DNA of 36,059 nucleotides. Origin: a virus. Location of the stretch: the IMG/VR virus record IMGVR_UViG_3300021956_000037, positions 1-36,059 of that record. The stretch is one strand, 5' to 3'. Made by a program: the position numbers and the translations under genes. Under the pieces are notes generated by a model. It did no database searches. It was not told the origin of the DNA and saw only the letters and a list, made by a program, of their open reading frames with translations. Below, piece after piece: positions 8,547-16,527 of the stretch; the stretch's first letter is position 1; every line of letters starts with the position of its first letter.

Positions 8547-9196
8547 TACGGATTCACCCAGACCACTTCTTCAAGGTAACGATTACGCTCGATAGCCACA
8601 GCATCAGCCAAGGACAGACGATACAGTTGGTAAGCCTCAGAAGACAGAATACCTGAGTCCTCACCACGCTCAGCGATAGCCTTTGCATAAGCCAGCATGT
8701 TAACCAAGTGAGGAGCAATTAAAATACGATCATCATCAGCGGATAAATCTACTTGAGGTACAACTAGGTTAAATCGCAGAGTGTATACACCGTCAGGGAC
8801 AGGATAAACATCAACCTGAGTGTCTCCATTGGAATCAACACCGTTGAAGTTATAGTAAGCAGGAGCGCCTTTACCGCTATCAACCAATAAGAACTGTTTA
8901 TCCATCCATACCGTGGCAGCATACTTCATCTGAAAGTTGTTGGTATCATTAAGAACGTCAATGACACGAAAGCGTGTACCTGAACCAGTCAATACATAGT
9001 TAAATAAACTATCAGCAGTGGTAGCCGTAAGCGTAGTGGTCAAAGCATTCCAATCATAGGCATCTTCAACCTCTCGCTTAGCGTCATTGACATAAACACC
9101 AATCAGCTTGGAATAAGAGTTATCCTGCACAGAAGACACCGTAGGCTCACGGAGTCTGGTCAGTACATTATTGACCATATCAAGGTAGGTGGACAT
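8546..9196 (-). CDS. Head-to-tail adaptor (gp6/gp4-type connector, tail tubular A-like)
   Basis: This 216-residue protein starts STYLDMVNNVLTRLREPTVSS, a pattern shared by phage adaptor proteins that bind the bottom of the portal ring. Helix-rich ends (DAKREVEDAYDW; NMLAYAKAIAERGEDSG) flank a central beta part (YYNFNGVDSNGDTQVDVYPV). The size is close to T7 gp11 (196 residues). It lies immediately before the nozzle gene, the normal order for adaptor and nozzle. The role comes from this context and the N-terminal pattern; it was not tested by a search. Confidence 0.78.
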   Translation of the reverse strand: MSTYLDMVNNVLTRLREPTVSSVQDNSYSKLIGVYVNDAKREVEDAYDWNALTTTLTATTADSLFNYVLTGSGTRFRVIDVLNDTNNFQMKYAATVWMDKQFLLVDSGKGAPAYYNFNGVDSNGDTQVDVYPVPDGVYTLRFNLVVPQVDLSADDDRILIAPHLVNMLAYAKAIAERGEDSGILSSEAYQLYRLSLADAVAIERNRYLEEVVWVNP

Positions 9197-9532
9197 TTAG
9201 ATTCCTTCTTTCTTAATCTGCTCAAATGTGCAGATAATACTTATTGTGCTACCAGCCTCACTGGTGGCTTTAACAGTATCTCCTTCTTCTAGCACAAAAT
9301 AAGCATTACCATCAATCTGTTTGAAATCTTTGGTACTTACCGTATAAGCATCTAGCAAATAAATATCTGTGCTTGTGCTAGCATCTCTCCAAACAACCGT
9401 AATATGTTTAGAAGAGGCAGAACTGTTAGTTATATGCGTAAGATTCCACTTAGCATAGTAGCCAACAGGAACTGTATAAACAGTCGTCTGAGTAGCTGCT
9501 GTAAGGTTTAAGCCTACGCTGACTTCTCTCAT
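9197..9532 (-). CDS. Small beta-sandwich virion protein
   Basis: This 111-residue product is composed almost wholly of alternating hydrophobic/polar strands (NLTAATQTTVYTVPVGYYAK, HITVVWRDAS, STISIICTFEQI). It has no cysteine pairs or catalytic motif. The start overlaps the stop of the DUF6496-like gene by four bases, and the gene directly precedes the adaptor in the transcript. Small beta proteins in this position are often head-decoration or tail-collar components, which is an inference from context. No signal peptide or transmembrane segment. Confidence 0.68.
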   Translation of the reverse strand: MREVSVGLNLTAATQTTVYTVPVGYYAKWNLTHITNSSASSKHITVVWRDASTSTDIYLLDAYTVSTKDFKQIDGNAYFVLEEGDTVKATSEAGSTISIICTFEQIKKEGI

Positions 9533-9702
9533 TTCTTTTTCTTACCTTTTTTAGCCATTCCAGCTTCGCTTAATGCTATTGCAACGGCTTGTTTACGAGA
9601 CTTAACCACAGGACCACCTTTGCCACTATGCAGAGTACCTTCTTTGTACTCGTGCATAACTTTACCGACCTTTTTCTGACCTTTAGACATTTTAGTAGTC
9701 AT
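9529..9702 (-). CDS. Small basic protein, DUF6496-like
   Basis: Read from the ATG at 9702 (AAGGA seven bases upstream) the product has 57 residues; the frame is open to 9738 but without a better start. It is strongly basic with a lysine-only tail (GMAKKGKKKK) and the block KVGKVMHEYKEGTLHSG followed by SRKQAVAIALSEAG. I recognise this as the small conserved phage family listed as DUF6496. The charge suggests nucleic-acid or capsid-interior binding, but no role is established. It overlaps the downstream virion gene by four bases. Confidence 0.75.
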   Translation of the reverse strand: MTTKMSKGQKKVGKVMHEYKEGTLHSGKGGPVVKSRKQAVAIALSEAGMAKKGKKKK

Positions 9703-9704
9703 GA

Positions 9705-10115
9705 TTATTCCTTCGTGATAGGACCGCCTGATTTCCACGCATCACAGGTGCGGGAACCAGCACAGAGAAAATGAAACAATTCACAGAACCCAAGATTAGC
9801 TGCTTCCATGAATTGATCTTCATAAGCAAGTTCTTTCTCGTTCTCCATGTTACCTTCGATACCGGACTTGATACACTCCAGCATAGCAGGAGTCTGAATA
9901 AATGCAGAACAGTTACCACACCTCATGTTTTTAACGTCCTTAGTGGGAGCGTTATACATCTTGGCTTTCTTCATCCAGAACACCTCGTTAGGTAACGAAG
10001 GATCAGGAGGACCATAACCAAACTTCTTGAAGGCGTTATTGCGGTTCTTTAGATTAACCTGAATATCCTGAGTAGCTACAGGACAAACCTTACCGTTCAG
10101 TAAGCCTTCTTTCAT
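9705..10115 (-). CDS. Cysteine-rich protein, possible metal or Fe-S binding
   Basis: This 136-residue soluble protein has one Cys at about 11 and then six in an ordered pattern in the C-terminal half: CGNC, a third in MLECIKSG, and three in LGFCELFHFLCAGSRTCDAW. The spacing with aromatic residues next to the last cysteines recalls small Fe-S proteins of the high-potential type, but the match is loose and zinc binding is equally possible. The N-terminal half (FGYGPPDPSLPNEVFWMKKA) looks like a conserved phage block. The start overlaps the stop of the XhlA-like gene (ATGA) and AAGGTG is upstream. Its location among virion and lysis genes gives no direct hint of role. Confidence 0.7.
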   Translation of the reverse strand: MKEGLLNGKVCPVATQDIQVNLKNRNNAFKKFGYGPPDPSLPNEVFWMKKAKMYNAPTKDVKNMRCGNCSAFIQTPAMLECIKSGIEGNMENEKELAYEDQFMEAANLGFCELFHFLCAGSRTCDAWKSGGPITKE

Positions 10116-10336
10116 GGAGACACCTTGTGAGAAATTGCTGCATAAATAGCCCCAAAGAAGGCTCCAACGATCAGGATAGGTTTAACAGCCTTAGCCAGCC
10201 ACTCAAGCACCGTAAAAGCACCGGAGGCAGCATTAAATGCACCTACCATGTTCCTGGTGTTTGCATCAATGGTGTCTACCTTTTGTTCTACTTGAACAAG
10301 CCTATCGTAGATCTCTTTGTGGCTAACTTCGTCCAT
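10112..10336 (-). CDS. XhlA/holin-accessory-like small membrane protein
   Basis: This 74-residue protein has a charged N-terminal helix (VSHKEIYDRLVQVEQKVDTID), a short amphipathic link and one C-terminal transmembrane segment (AVKPILIVGAFFGAIYAAIS) ending in a basic tail. This is the plan of XhlA-type holin-associated proteins, where the N-terminal helix stays in the cytoplasm. GAGGAA precedes the ATG. It is separated by more than 8 kb from the holin-lysozyme pair at 1281-2272, so it could be a second holin, an antiholin or an unrelated membrane protein of the virion. Assignment is by topology only. Confidence 0.62.
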   Translation of the reverse strand: MDEVSHKEIYDRLVQVEQKVDTIDANTRNMVGAFNAASGAFTVLEWLAKAVKPILIVGAFFGAIYAAISHKVSP

Positions 10337-10492
10337 TTATTCCTCTTTTGGCTCTTCTTTAGGTATTTGAGCTTCTGCTTGTTCTTTGATCTTCATCGCC
10401 AGAGGATAAGCACCTGAGCTGGTGGGAAGATCTCCGAGAACCTTCAAAATACCTTGAACTTCATTAATATCCAGACTGAGGGTAATATTCAT
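10337..10492 (-). CDS. Small conserved phage protein, unknown function
   Basis: Read from the ATG at 10492 because AGGAG lies eight bases upstream; the frame stays open to 10528 without such a site. The 51-residue product (starting NITLSLDINEVQGILKVLGD) has a beta strand, an amphipathic helix and a Pro/Glu/Lys-rich tail (PKEEPKEE). I recall very similar short proteins in other phages just after the fibre genes but know no function. Its stop abuts the XhlA-like gene. Confidence 0.68.
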   Translation of the reverse strand: MNITLSLDINEVQGILKVLGDLPTSSGAYPLAMKIKEQAEAQIPKEEPKEE

Positions 10493-10529
10493 AGTAAACT
10501 CCTGGTTAAAACCAAGAGCATACCACAAA

Positions 10530-10820
10530 TTACCACGGAAGTCCAGTGGCTGCGGTGGGATTCTTCTCCGCAGCGATCTTTGCAGCCAAGGCAGCTTCAG
10601 TGGCTGCTTTGTCCACGCCAGAGGCCCACACCCAGGCCAGAACAGCTTCAGGAGTCAGGGAAGCATAAGGAACCGTAGGAGTCCCTTCTGTCCAACCAAC
10701 GGTGGAATAGATAGAGGCAGAGAAGTCTCCATCTACTGCCGTGGCAGTCCAGTGAGCAGCGGTAACGAAACCGTCAGAAGTACGGCGGTTTAAATCAGTA
10801 ATAGTCCAGGTTACGGTCAT
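10530..10820 (-). CDS. Conserved small protein downstream of tail fibres (DUF7936-like)
   Basis: This 96-residue protein starts TVTWTITDLNRRTSDGFV and continues with AAHWTATAVDGDFSAS. The middle carries YASLTPEAVLAWVW, then an Ala-rich helix and the end NPTAATGLPW. Related proteins occur directly after S74 fibre genes in many unrelated aquatic phages, so a structural or assembly role with fibres is plausible. The DUF number is from memory and uncertain. Its ribosome binding site (AAAGGAAA) lies in the last codons of the HNH gene, which matters for the insertion history of that gene. Confidence 0.7.
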   Translation of the reverse strand: MTVTWTITDLNRRTSDGFVTAAHWTATAVDGDFSASIYSTVGWTEGTPTVPYASLTPEAVLAWVWASGVDKAATEAALAAKIAAEKNPTAATGLPW

Positions 10821-10821
10821 T

Positions 10822-11427
10822 TCAGTTTCCTTTCAGTGCGGCTACGTCAGCCTTGAGTTGTTCAATGATGGCTTGCGAAAAAATCCAGCCTTTATACGGC
10901 TTACCTTCTCTGATGGCCTTGTCAACACAAGTTTGGCTGAAGCCCATCTGTCTTTTTTGTCTTGTTCCTGCCACCAAAACTTCTTCACCAGTATGAATAT
11001 TTTTAGCAAGAACGGGTTTAACCTTAGGGTTTGTAATTCCAAAAGCAGGTTTGTTTTTTGCAACATTCCCAAGCACTGCATAAGAGTGCAATCCGTTTTC
11101 TGATGCGGTAACCCACTCAAGATTTTCCATTCTGTTATCAGTTTTCACGCCGTTCTTGTGGTTGACTTGCGGTTTGTTTGATTGATTTTCAATAAATGCC
11201 CGAGCCACAAGACGATGAACATTGTGGTTTGACTTAACGCCATCAACGGAAAAACTGACCAAAAAATATCCTGATTTGCTTTTGCCCTGACGCAAAACTT
11301 TGCTAGGCGATTTTTTAAGGCCACCTTTTGCATGACTGACAAAACGCTCAATTGAACGCACATTGCCAAGATTACTCACCTCGTAATGAGTTTCAAAGCC
11401 AGCGCAAGGATGCCAAATTTCGTTCAT
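10822..11427 (-). CDS. HNH homing endonuclease (NUMOD4-HNH), free-standing
   Basis: A 201-residue protein with a NUMOD4 module at the N-terminus (NEIWHPCAGFETHYEVSNLG, then NVRSIERF), an HNH core (His71 in HRLVARAF, NHKNG at 89-93, ENLEWVTASEN at 101-111) and a NUMOD1-like C-terminal part (PVLAKNIHTGEEVLVAGT, QKRQMGF, GWIF). Such enzymes nick or cut a homing site near their own gene and spread by repair copying. The ATG overlaps the stop of the S74 fibre gene as ATGA. The final residues (AIIEQLKADVAALKGN) do not belong to this family; they resemble the coiled-coil end of the fibre itself. The gene also looks more AT-rich than its neighbours, fitting recent arrival. Confidence 0.9.
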   Translation of the reverse strand: MNEIWHPCAGFETHYEVSNLGNVRSIERFVSHAKGGLKKSPSKVLRQGKSKSGYFLVSFSVDGVKSNHNVHRLVARAFIENQSNKPQVNHKNGVKTDNRMENLEWVTASENGLHSYAVLGNVAKNKPAFGITNPKVKPVLAKNIHTGEEVLVAGTRQKRQMGFSQTCVDKAIREGKPYKGWIFSQAIIEQLKADVAALKGN

Positions 11428-13457
11428 TTGGCCTCCAATACAGCAACACGAGCCTGAAGGTCTTTAATCAAACCATGAGCCTCTTGTAAAGCCGCTGTAA
11501 GTGTTGCAACCAAGAAGCTGGTGTCGATACCTTGGTAGACAGGGTTACCTTCAGCGTCCACAGCGTCTTTCTCACCAGTTACGCATTGGGGCACAACTTC
11601 AGCCAGTTCATGGGCAATGAAGCCTTCACCGTCAGAGCCGTCAACTTTCCATTTGTAGGTGACAGGCTTGAGCGCAGCGACCTTTGCCAGCGCACCAGTC
11701 ATCGGCTGGATGTTTTCTTTCAGGCGGTAGTCGGAAGATGTGTTGTAGGCAGTGCTAGATCCGCCAGAAGTAATTGTTCCTACGGAGACAACACTAGAAT
11801 TAAAGAAACGTACTTGCACTGCTGCATTTGAACCTGAAGCATAGGCGTGATATACGGAAATCCCGTCCGCACTTGATGATGCAGAGCCTTGATTAAAAGT
11901 TCCAGCAACACCGCCGCTTGCGTAAACTCCAAATTTCTCACTAATAAAAGGAGAAGTACGCCCCACCAGCAAGTTACCGCTGGAGTCGATACGGGCGCGT
12001 TCGGTGGAGTTGGTGTACAACTTCAGATTGTTTGCGCCTAATGCGTAAATGTTCAAATCATTTGTCGCACCTGCTTGGAATACTGTACTGCCTTGAACGG
12101 TAATTTGCAGCGTATTTACATCGCTGTAATTTGTTTTGAACTCAGAGTAATAGCCTGAGTTTTCAGTCCTGCTTGATCGAATGACGCCATAGACATCAAG
12201 TTTTGAATTTGCGCTTGTAGCCCCAACTACCAAATTCCCACTCGCATCCAGCGTCATTGCCGAGGTAAATGAGAAAGTGCCAGACCCTGTCCCTGCGGTT
12301 TGCCAAGTATGTGCGCCTAGGTTTTGGTAATAGTTTGAAGCGTAGCCAGATACGATTTTGTTGTACCCGCCGCTGTAATACCAGTTTGCTCCAAAGTTGT
12401 TGTATTCACCAGAGGCAACAATTGCTTTGTTACTTCCCATTGCAATTTGACCGCCAGAACTCCAAGCACTCGGCGTAACCCCCAATCCGAGGTTACCGGA
12501 GGAGTCGAGGCGCATACGCTCAGTCAAAGCACCAGTAGTGACTGCTCTGGTGTTGAAAACCATATAGCCACCATCTGCGGTTGTAGCACCAGCAAACGCA
12601 CCATCAATAGCCGCTAAGCCGTTATTGCTTGTAGTACCTGTAAAAACAAGTCTTGCACCAACCCCTGCACCAACTGCTTGTGCGTTGTTCAACCAAATTG
12701 GCTCTTGAATACCAGCGCCCGATGTAGAAACATGCAGTTTTACACTAGGGCTGCTCGTCCCAATACCCAGCCCTGTGCTGGTTAGGCGCATTTGTTCGGA
12801 GGGGCTGCTGCCAACTCTAAATGCGAAATACGAGGAAAGCGAAGTTATTGGGACAAACGCAGAAGTGCTTCTGTTGTAGGCTTGAAAGTAAGGGCCGCTG
12901 TCTACGCCAGAAGGGTCTATCTCTAAACCTGCCGCCCCCGAAGCAGAAACAACAAACGGCAAAACTGGTGAACTTGTTCCAACACCCAAATTCGTCCCGT
13001 TAAACGTCAGCGCAGAACCAGTGGTGACTACCTTGGAGCCGTTGAGATACGCTACTCCGTTGGCTGTGCCGCCTGACAAAGTAGTTGTACTAGATGCACT
13101 CAAGGTCGTGAAAGAACCGGCAGCAGCAGCAGTGCCTCCAATGGCTGGCGGTGATGCCAAGTAAGTTGAAAAGCCTGTTCCAGACACTGTGGAAGAAGCC
13201 GATAGCGTGGTAAAAGCACCTGTAGAAGCCGTGGTAGCCCCCACAGTGGTTCCGTTGATAGAACCACCAGTGATAGCCACTGCGTTAGCTTCCTGGTTAC
13301 CTAATCCACCTACCAGCTTGACAACAGTGCCTCCGCTGTCTTTGGTGTATAGTTTCTTGTCAGTTACGTTAACCGCAAGTTCACCTTGAGTCAAGTCTCC
13401 AGAGACAGGAACCGCAGAAGCAGTGCTGGAGTTTTTAGTTACGATAGTAGAAGCCAT
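11424..13457 (-). CDS. Tail fibre/spike with C-terminal S74 intramolecular chaperone
   Basis: This 677-residue protein has a fibre-type N-terminal anchor (TQGELAVNVTDKKLYTKDSG), then repeated beta segments of the form RMRLDSSGNLGLGVTPSAW and ARIDSSGNLLVGRTSP, and ends with a peptidase S74 chaperone domain (about 574-677). That domain folds the trimer and then cleaves itself off; SSDYRLKENI contains the expected Ser and Lys six and one residues before the Glu, and EGFIAHELAEVVP is the other conserved block. The last 15 residues form a short coiled coil (LIKDLQARVAVLEAK). AAAGGAAAA precedes the ATG. It would bind the host receptor. The HNH gene is inserted directly after it. Confidence 0.92.
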   Translation of the reverse strand: MASTIVTKNSSTASAVPVSGDLTQGELAVNVTDKKLYTKDSGGTVVKLVGGLGNQEANAVAITGGSINGTTVGATTASTGAFTTLSASSTVSGTGFSTYLASPPAIGGTAAAAGSFTTLSASSTTTLSGGTANGVAYLNGSKVVTTGSALTFNGTNLGVGTSSPVLPFVVSASGAAGLEIDPSGVDSGPYFQAYNRSTSAFVPITSLSSYFAFRVGSSPSEQMRLTSTGLGIGTSSPSVKLHVSTSGAGIQEPIWLNNAQAVGAGVGARLVFTGTTSNNGLAAIDGAFAGATTADGGYMVFNTRAVTTGALTERMRLDSSGNLGLGVTPSAWSSGGQIAMGSNKAIVASGEYNNFGANWYYSGGYNKIVSGYASNYYQNLGAHTWQTAGTGSGTFSFTSAMTLDASGNLVVGATSANSKLDVYGVIRSSRTENSGYYSEFKTNYSDVNTLQITVQGSTVFQAGATNDLNIYALGANNLKLYTNSTERARIDSSGNLLVGRTSPFISEKFGVYASGGVAGTFNQGSASSSADGISVYHAYASGSNAAVQVRFFNSSVVSVGTITSGGSSTAYNTSSDYRLKENIQPMTGALAKVAALKPVTYKWKVDGSDGEGFIAHELAEVVPQCVTGEKDAVDAEGNPVYQGIDTSFLVATLTAALQEAHGLIKDLQARVAVLEAK

Positions 13458-13466
13458 AGTTTTCCT

Positions 13467-14837
13467 TTAATATGTGCCGCCATTAATAGTGCCAGTGATC
13501 TTAGATCCTGCCAAAGTAGTTAACCACGTTGGGTCAGAATAAGATCCAGTTGAATAAAGTCCGTTAGTGACCGTTGCAGCATTACCGCCAATAGACAAAC
13601 TAGAGGCAGTGCCAGTTAATCCAGTACCAGGACCACTGAACTGCGTAGAAGCCGTTATCGTAGTCCCGCTAACAGTTCCTACCGTGATGTTAGGAGTCCC
13701 TGACAAGCCTCCAGCAGTCCCTGTGGTGTTCTGATTCAGCGTAGGCACATCAGCGGCCTGAATAGCTGCCATCACAACGTTAGTACCATTACCACGCAAG
13801 TAATAACCAGACGTAGTAGCAGCAGCAAAAGCATTCATGGCTGCTTGCGCCGTAGTCTGCCCAGAACCACCATTAGCGATAGCTACTGTTCCAGTTACAT
13901 TGGCAGCATTACCGCTGATGTTTCCACTAACAATTGAACCAGAAATGGAAGTCAACCACGTAGGATTAGAATACGATCCGGTAGAATACAAACCATTCGT
14001 AACCGTAGCAGCATTCCCTGTAATCGATATACCCCACGTACCGCTAGTGCCTGTACCCGTCAAAGGAGCATAGGTGCTTGCAGCCGTTGCAGAGGTCAAA
14101 TAACCAGCAGAAGCATGATTACCCCAGCCGTAAGCCGTATCTGCTTTAGTTCCTTGAGCAGCCGTAGCATAATCCGTAGAAGCAGTCGTAGCCGCTGTCC
14201 CTAGACCTAGATTAGTACGCGCCGTAGACGCACTGGTTAAGTCTGAAAGATTACTAGCCTTCAACAACGAAGAACTTAACGTAGCAGAAGCACTGGCAGC
14301 ACTAGCAGCTGCATTAGACTCAGAGATGGCAGCATTACCGGCACTGGTGGAAGCACTAGAGGCACTAGAACTTGCACTAGAAGCGCTGGAAGATGCACTA
14401 GATGCACTCGTAGCAGCGTTAGATGCACTGGTGGACGCTGACGATGCACTAGAGCTGGCACTAGAGGCACTAGCAGACGCTTCTGAAGCCTTTGTAGTGG
14501 CTGTGCTAGCACTAGAGCTAGCACTAGAGGCACTAGAAGTTGCGCTAGAGGCACTAGAGGCAGCGTTAGTCTCGCTCACCAAAGCAGCAGCAGCCGAGGC
14601 AGCAGCAGCAGCCGCAGAAGAACTTACTCCAGAAGCGCTTGAAGCAGCAGAAGCAGCACTAGCGGCAGCGTTAGTGGCTGAGGTAGACGCAGAAGCAGCA
14701 TAACCAGCCGCTTCGTCAGTCTTCTGAATAATCAGTTCTGCTGCGTTTGCTGCATCATCAGTAGCATCTCCTGAGCCTCCAGGACCACGGTAGATCGCTT
14801 GCTTACGGTGCTTAAACTTCGGGAAGTCAGCCCACAT
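13467..14837 (-). CDS. Tail fibre with long Ala/Ser repeat shaft
   Basis: This 456-residue protein has a short anchor (WADFPKFKHRKQAIYRG, which occurs in other phage fibres), then about 140 residues made almost only of Ala and Ser in an SSASSAS-type repeat (about 47-190), as in lambda Stf-type fibres. Beta repeats follow: ASNLSDLTSASTARTNLGLG, YGWGNHASAGYL and two copies of GNAATVTNGLYSTGSYS (each followed by an Asn or Asp and PTWLT). It ends INGGTY. It lacks an S74 domain, unlike the next fibre. The repeat is visible in the DNA as many copies of GCACTAGA and related blocks at about 14280-14720. The role is receptor binding or an extending shaft. Confidence 0.87.
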   Translation of the reverse strand: MWADFPKFKHRKQAIYRGPGGSGDATDDAANAAELIIQKTDEAAGYAASASTSATNAAASAASAASSASGVSSSAAAAAASAAAALVSETNAASSASSATSSASSASSSASTATTKASEASASASSASSSASSASTSASNAATSASSASSSASSASSSASSASTSAGNAAISESNAAASAASASATLSSSLLKASNLSDLTSASTARTNLGLGTAATTASTDYATAAQGTKADTAYGWGNHASAGYLTSATAASTYAPLTGTGTSGTWGISITGNAATVTNGLYSTGSYSNPTWLTSISGSIVSGNISGNAANVTGTVAIANGGSGQTTAQAAMNAFAAATTSGYYLRGNGTNVVMAAIQAADVPTLNQNTTGTAGGLSGTPNITVGTVSGTTITASTQFSGPGTGLTGTASSLSIGGNAATVTNGLYSTGSYSDPTWLTTLAGSKITGTINGGTY

Positions 14838-16364
14838 TTAGACTCCAAACAATTTGTTAGAGATTGTCGTATCCGGTACATACTTAGTCTGATACCAGGA
14901 CTCCAATGGACCAGCAACATTGGCTGGAGTTGTTGGAAACAATCTGTTGTAATTCTGTTGCACTTGCTGGAAATAAGCAGCATCGTATGGATTCATGCCG
15001 CTATACGTGCCTGTAAAGGGCGTAGGAGCCTGAATTGACGGCATAGAAGAGCCCATCAAACCTCCTAAGGCTCCAGCTCCTCCTGTGAGTCCCTTAGCAG
15101 CCGCTGTTAAAGCTCCAGCACCGCCGAATAAACCAGCACCTAGTTTTAAAAGCTGATAAGCCTGCTTAGGAGTCAAATTCTTAGTTGCTTCTTGAGTTGA
15201 TTCTGGTACAGTTACTGTAGTTCCGGTAGGATTATCTGCTCCAGCAACACCAGCGCCTTCAGTAGCGGTAGTCTCTTCCATTCCACTCAGATAGTTAGCA
15301 CCGCCAGTGTACGTACCTGTAGGATTCTCAGCACCTGCTACACCAGCTCCCTCAGTAGCTGTGGTTTCTTCCATACCAGCAAGGAAAGGATTCTCTGGAG
15401 GAGCAACAGGTTGAATACCTTGACTCATGTCTTGTAAGAACGCAGTATCAAGAGTTTCTGAAACTTGGGGTGTTAAAGACTCAATACCTTGGCTCATGTC
15501 CTGCACAAAAGCTGTATCCATGCCTGCTGTTGTATCAGCCAAAGGACCAACAGTATCAAAAGCAGCAGCTACATCTTCAATTGGAAGTGCTCCGCCGTAT
15601 ACATCCTGAAATCCAGAAGTTGCTGCATTAAGGTCCACTTCAGGGGCTAATGCGCTAGTTCCTTGTTGAAGAATATAAGAAGTACCGGCTGCTTTCAAAA
15701 CATCGCCAAGATCTCCGCCTTGAATAGCTGTTTGAGCGCCTGTAACTAAAGGAAGGAACTGAGGAGCAAAGATAGCGGTAGCTATTGTTGGCAACGGGCC
15801 AAGATCAGAGATAAACTTTTGGAACGTTGTTTGGCTTGGTTTGCTCCACTGATAGGACTGACCATTTGGTAGAGTATAACTAAGATCTTTACCTTGCGTG
15901 TCGGTTCTTAAATAGGCAACACCATCTGGAGTGTTACCAACACCAACAATGCCACTTTCACCGTTTGGGCCTAAGTTGGCTCTTTGCCAGTTTTCAACAA
16001 CATTTTTTGTTGTGTCGTTAATCGGGACTAAATACCCTTTAGTAGATCGTCCAGCTGTAGTTAAATAATCCCCGTAAGTATTTTCTGCTTCAACATTTGG
16101 AACATTAGACAAATCAACATAAGTGCCTTTGTCTTTTAACTCTTGTTGAAATGTGCTGCTTAAAAACCCAGGATTAAAATAAGTTCCAGGTGATCTACCA
16201 AAATCACCGGAAGCAGTTACACCCTTTTGGATATAGTCTTGTGGAAGATAATAATAATCCTGTCCATTTATTTTTGTTTTTAAACCAGCAATATCAGATA
16301 ACTTAGGGCCAAAGTTAATAGTCCCCGTTAACTTAATATCAGGCATTGAAGTGAATTGAGCCAT
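14838..16364 (-). CDS. Large virion protein with internal tandem repeats, unknown role
   Basis: This 508-residue protein sits between the coat and fibre genes. The first 200 residues are beta-rich (DIKLTGTINFGPKLSDIAGL, NGQDYYYLPQDYIQKG, SGDFGRSPGTYFNPG). The middle contains two imperfect duplications, DTAFVQDMSQGIESL and DTAFLQDMSQGIQPV, then GMEETTATEGAGVAGAENPT and the same block with ADNPT. A Gly/Ala-rich hydrophobic part follows (KLGAGLFGGAGALTAAAKGL), then a Tyr/Pro-rich end. I do not recognise it as any named family. Position and size suggest a tail-associated or internal virion protein. AAGAAGAG precedes the ATG. Confidence 0.72.
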   Translation of the reverse strand: MAQFTSMPDIKLTGTINFGPKLSDIAGLKTKINGQDYYYLPQDYIQKGVTASGDFGRSPGTYFNPGFLSSTFQQELKDKGTYVDLSNVPNVEAENTYGDYLTTAGRSTKGYLVPINDTTKNVVENWQRANLGPNGESGIVGVGNTPDGVAYLRTDTQGKDLSYTLPNGQSYQWSKPSQTTFQKFISDLGPLPTIATAIFAPQFLPLVTGAQTAIQGGDLGDVLKAAGTSYILQQGTSALAPEVDLNAATSGFQDVYGGALPIEDVAAAFDTVGPLADTTAGMDTAFVQDMSQGIESLTPQVSETLDTAFLQDMSQGIQPVAPPENPFLAGMEETTATEGAGVAGAENPTGTYTGGANYLSGMEETTATEGAGVAGADNPTGTTVTVPESTQEATKNLTPKQAYQLLKLGAGLFGGAGALTAAAKGLTGGAGALGGLMGSSMPSIQAPTPFTGTYSGMNPYDAAYFQQVQQNYNRLFPTTPANVAGPLESWYQTKYVPDTTISNKLFGV

Positions 16365-16365
16365 T

Positions 16366-16527
16366 TTACTCTTCTTTAGCTTTGGTTTTCTTCTTCGGCT
16401 CTTCTTTTACTTCTTCAAATACTTCTTCCCACTCCGGGTTATCACGGAAACTCTTGATGTCCCCTTCCTGCACTACGACAGCGTAGCGATTGGGATCATC
16501 ATTGTGAATCATCTTAAATGTAGCCAT
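16366..16527 (-). CDS. Small charged protein after the coat gene
   Basis: A 53-codon gene too short for many gene finders. ATG at 16527 is preceded by AAGGAAA seven bases upstream. The product starts ATFKMIHNDDPNRYAVVVQE, continues GDIKSFRDNPEWEEVFEEV and ends in a Lys/Glu tail (KEEPKKKTKAKEE). The stop is one base before the ATG of the 508-residue gene, so the two are probably translated together. It lies downstream of the two hairpins that follow the coat gene. Function unknown; I consider it real because of the ribosome binding site, tight spacing and codon-like composition. Confidence 0.75.
   Translation of the reverse strand: MATFKMIHNDDPNRYAVVVQEGDIKSFRDNPEWEEVFEEVKEEPKKKTKAKEE

Noticed and set aside
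14326-14703. 125-codon plus-strand frame of Ala-Leu-Glu repeats
   Set aside because: Exact antisense of the Ala/Ser shaft repeat; repetitive DNA keeps several frames open.
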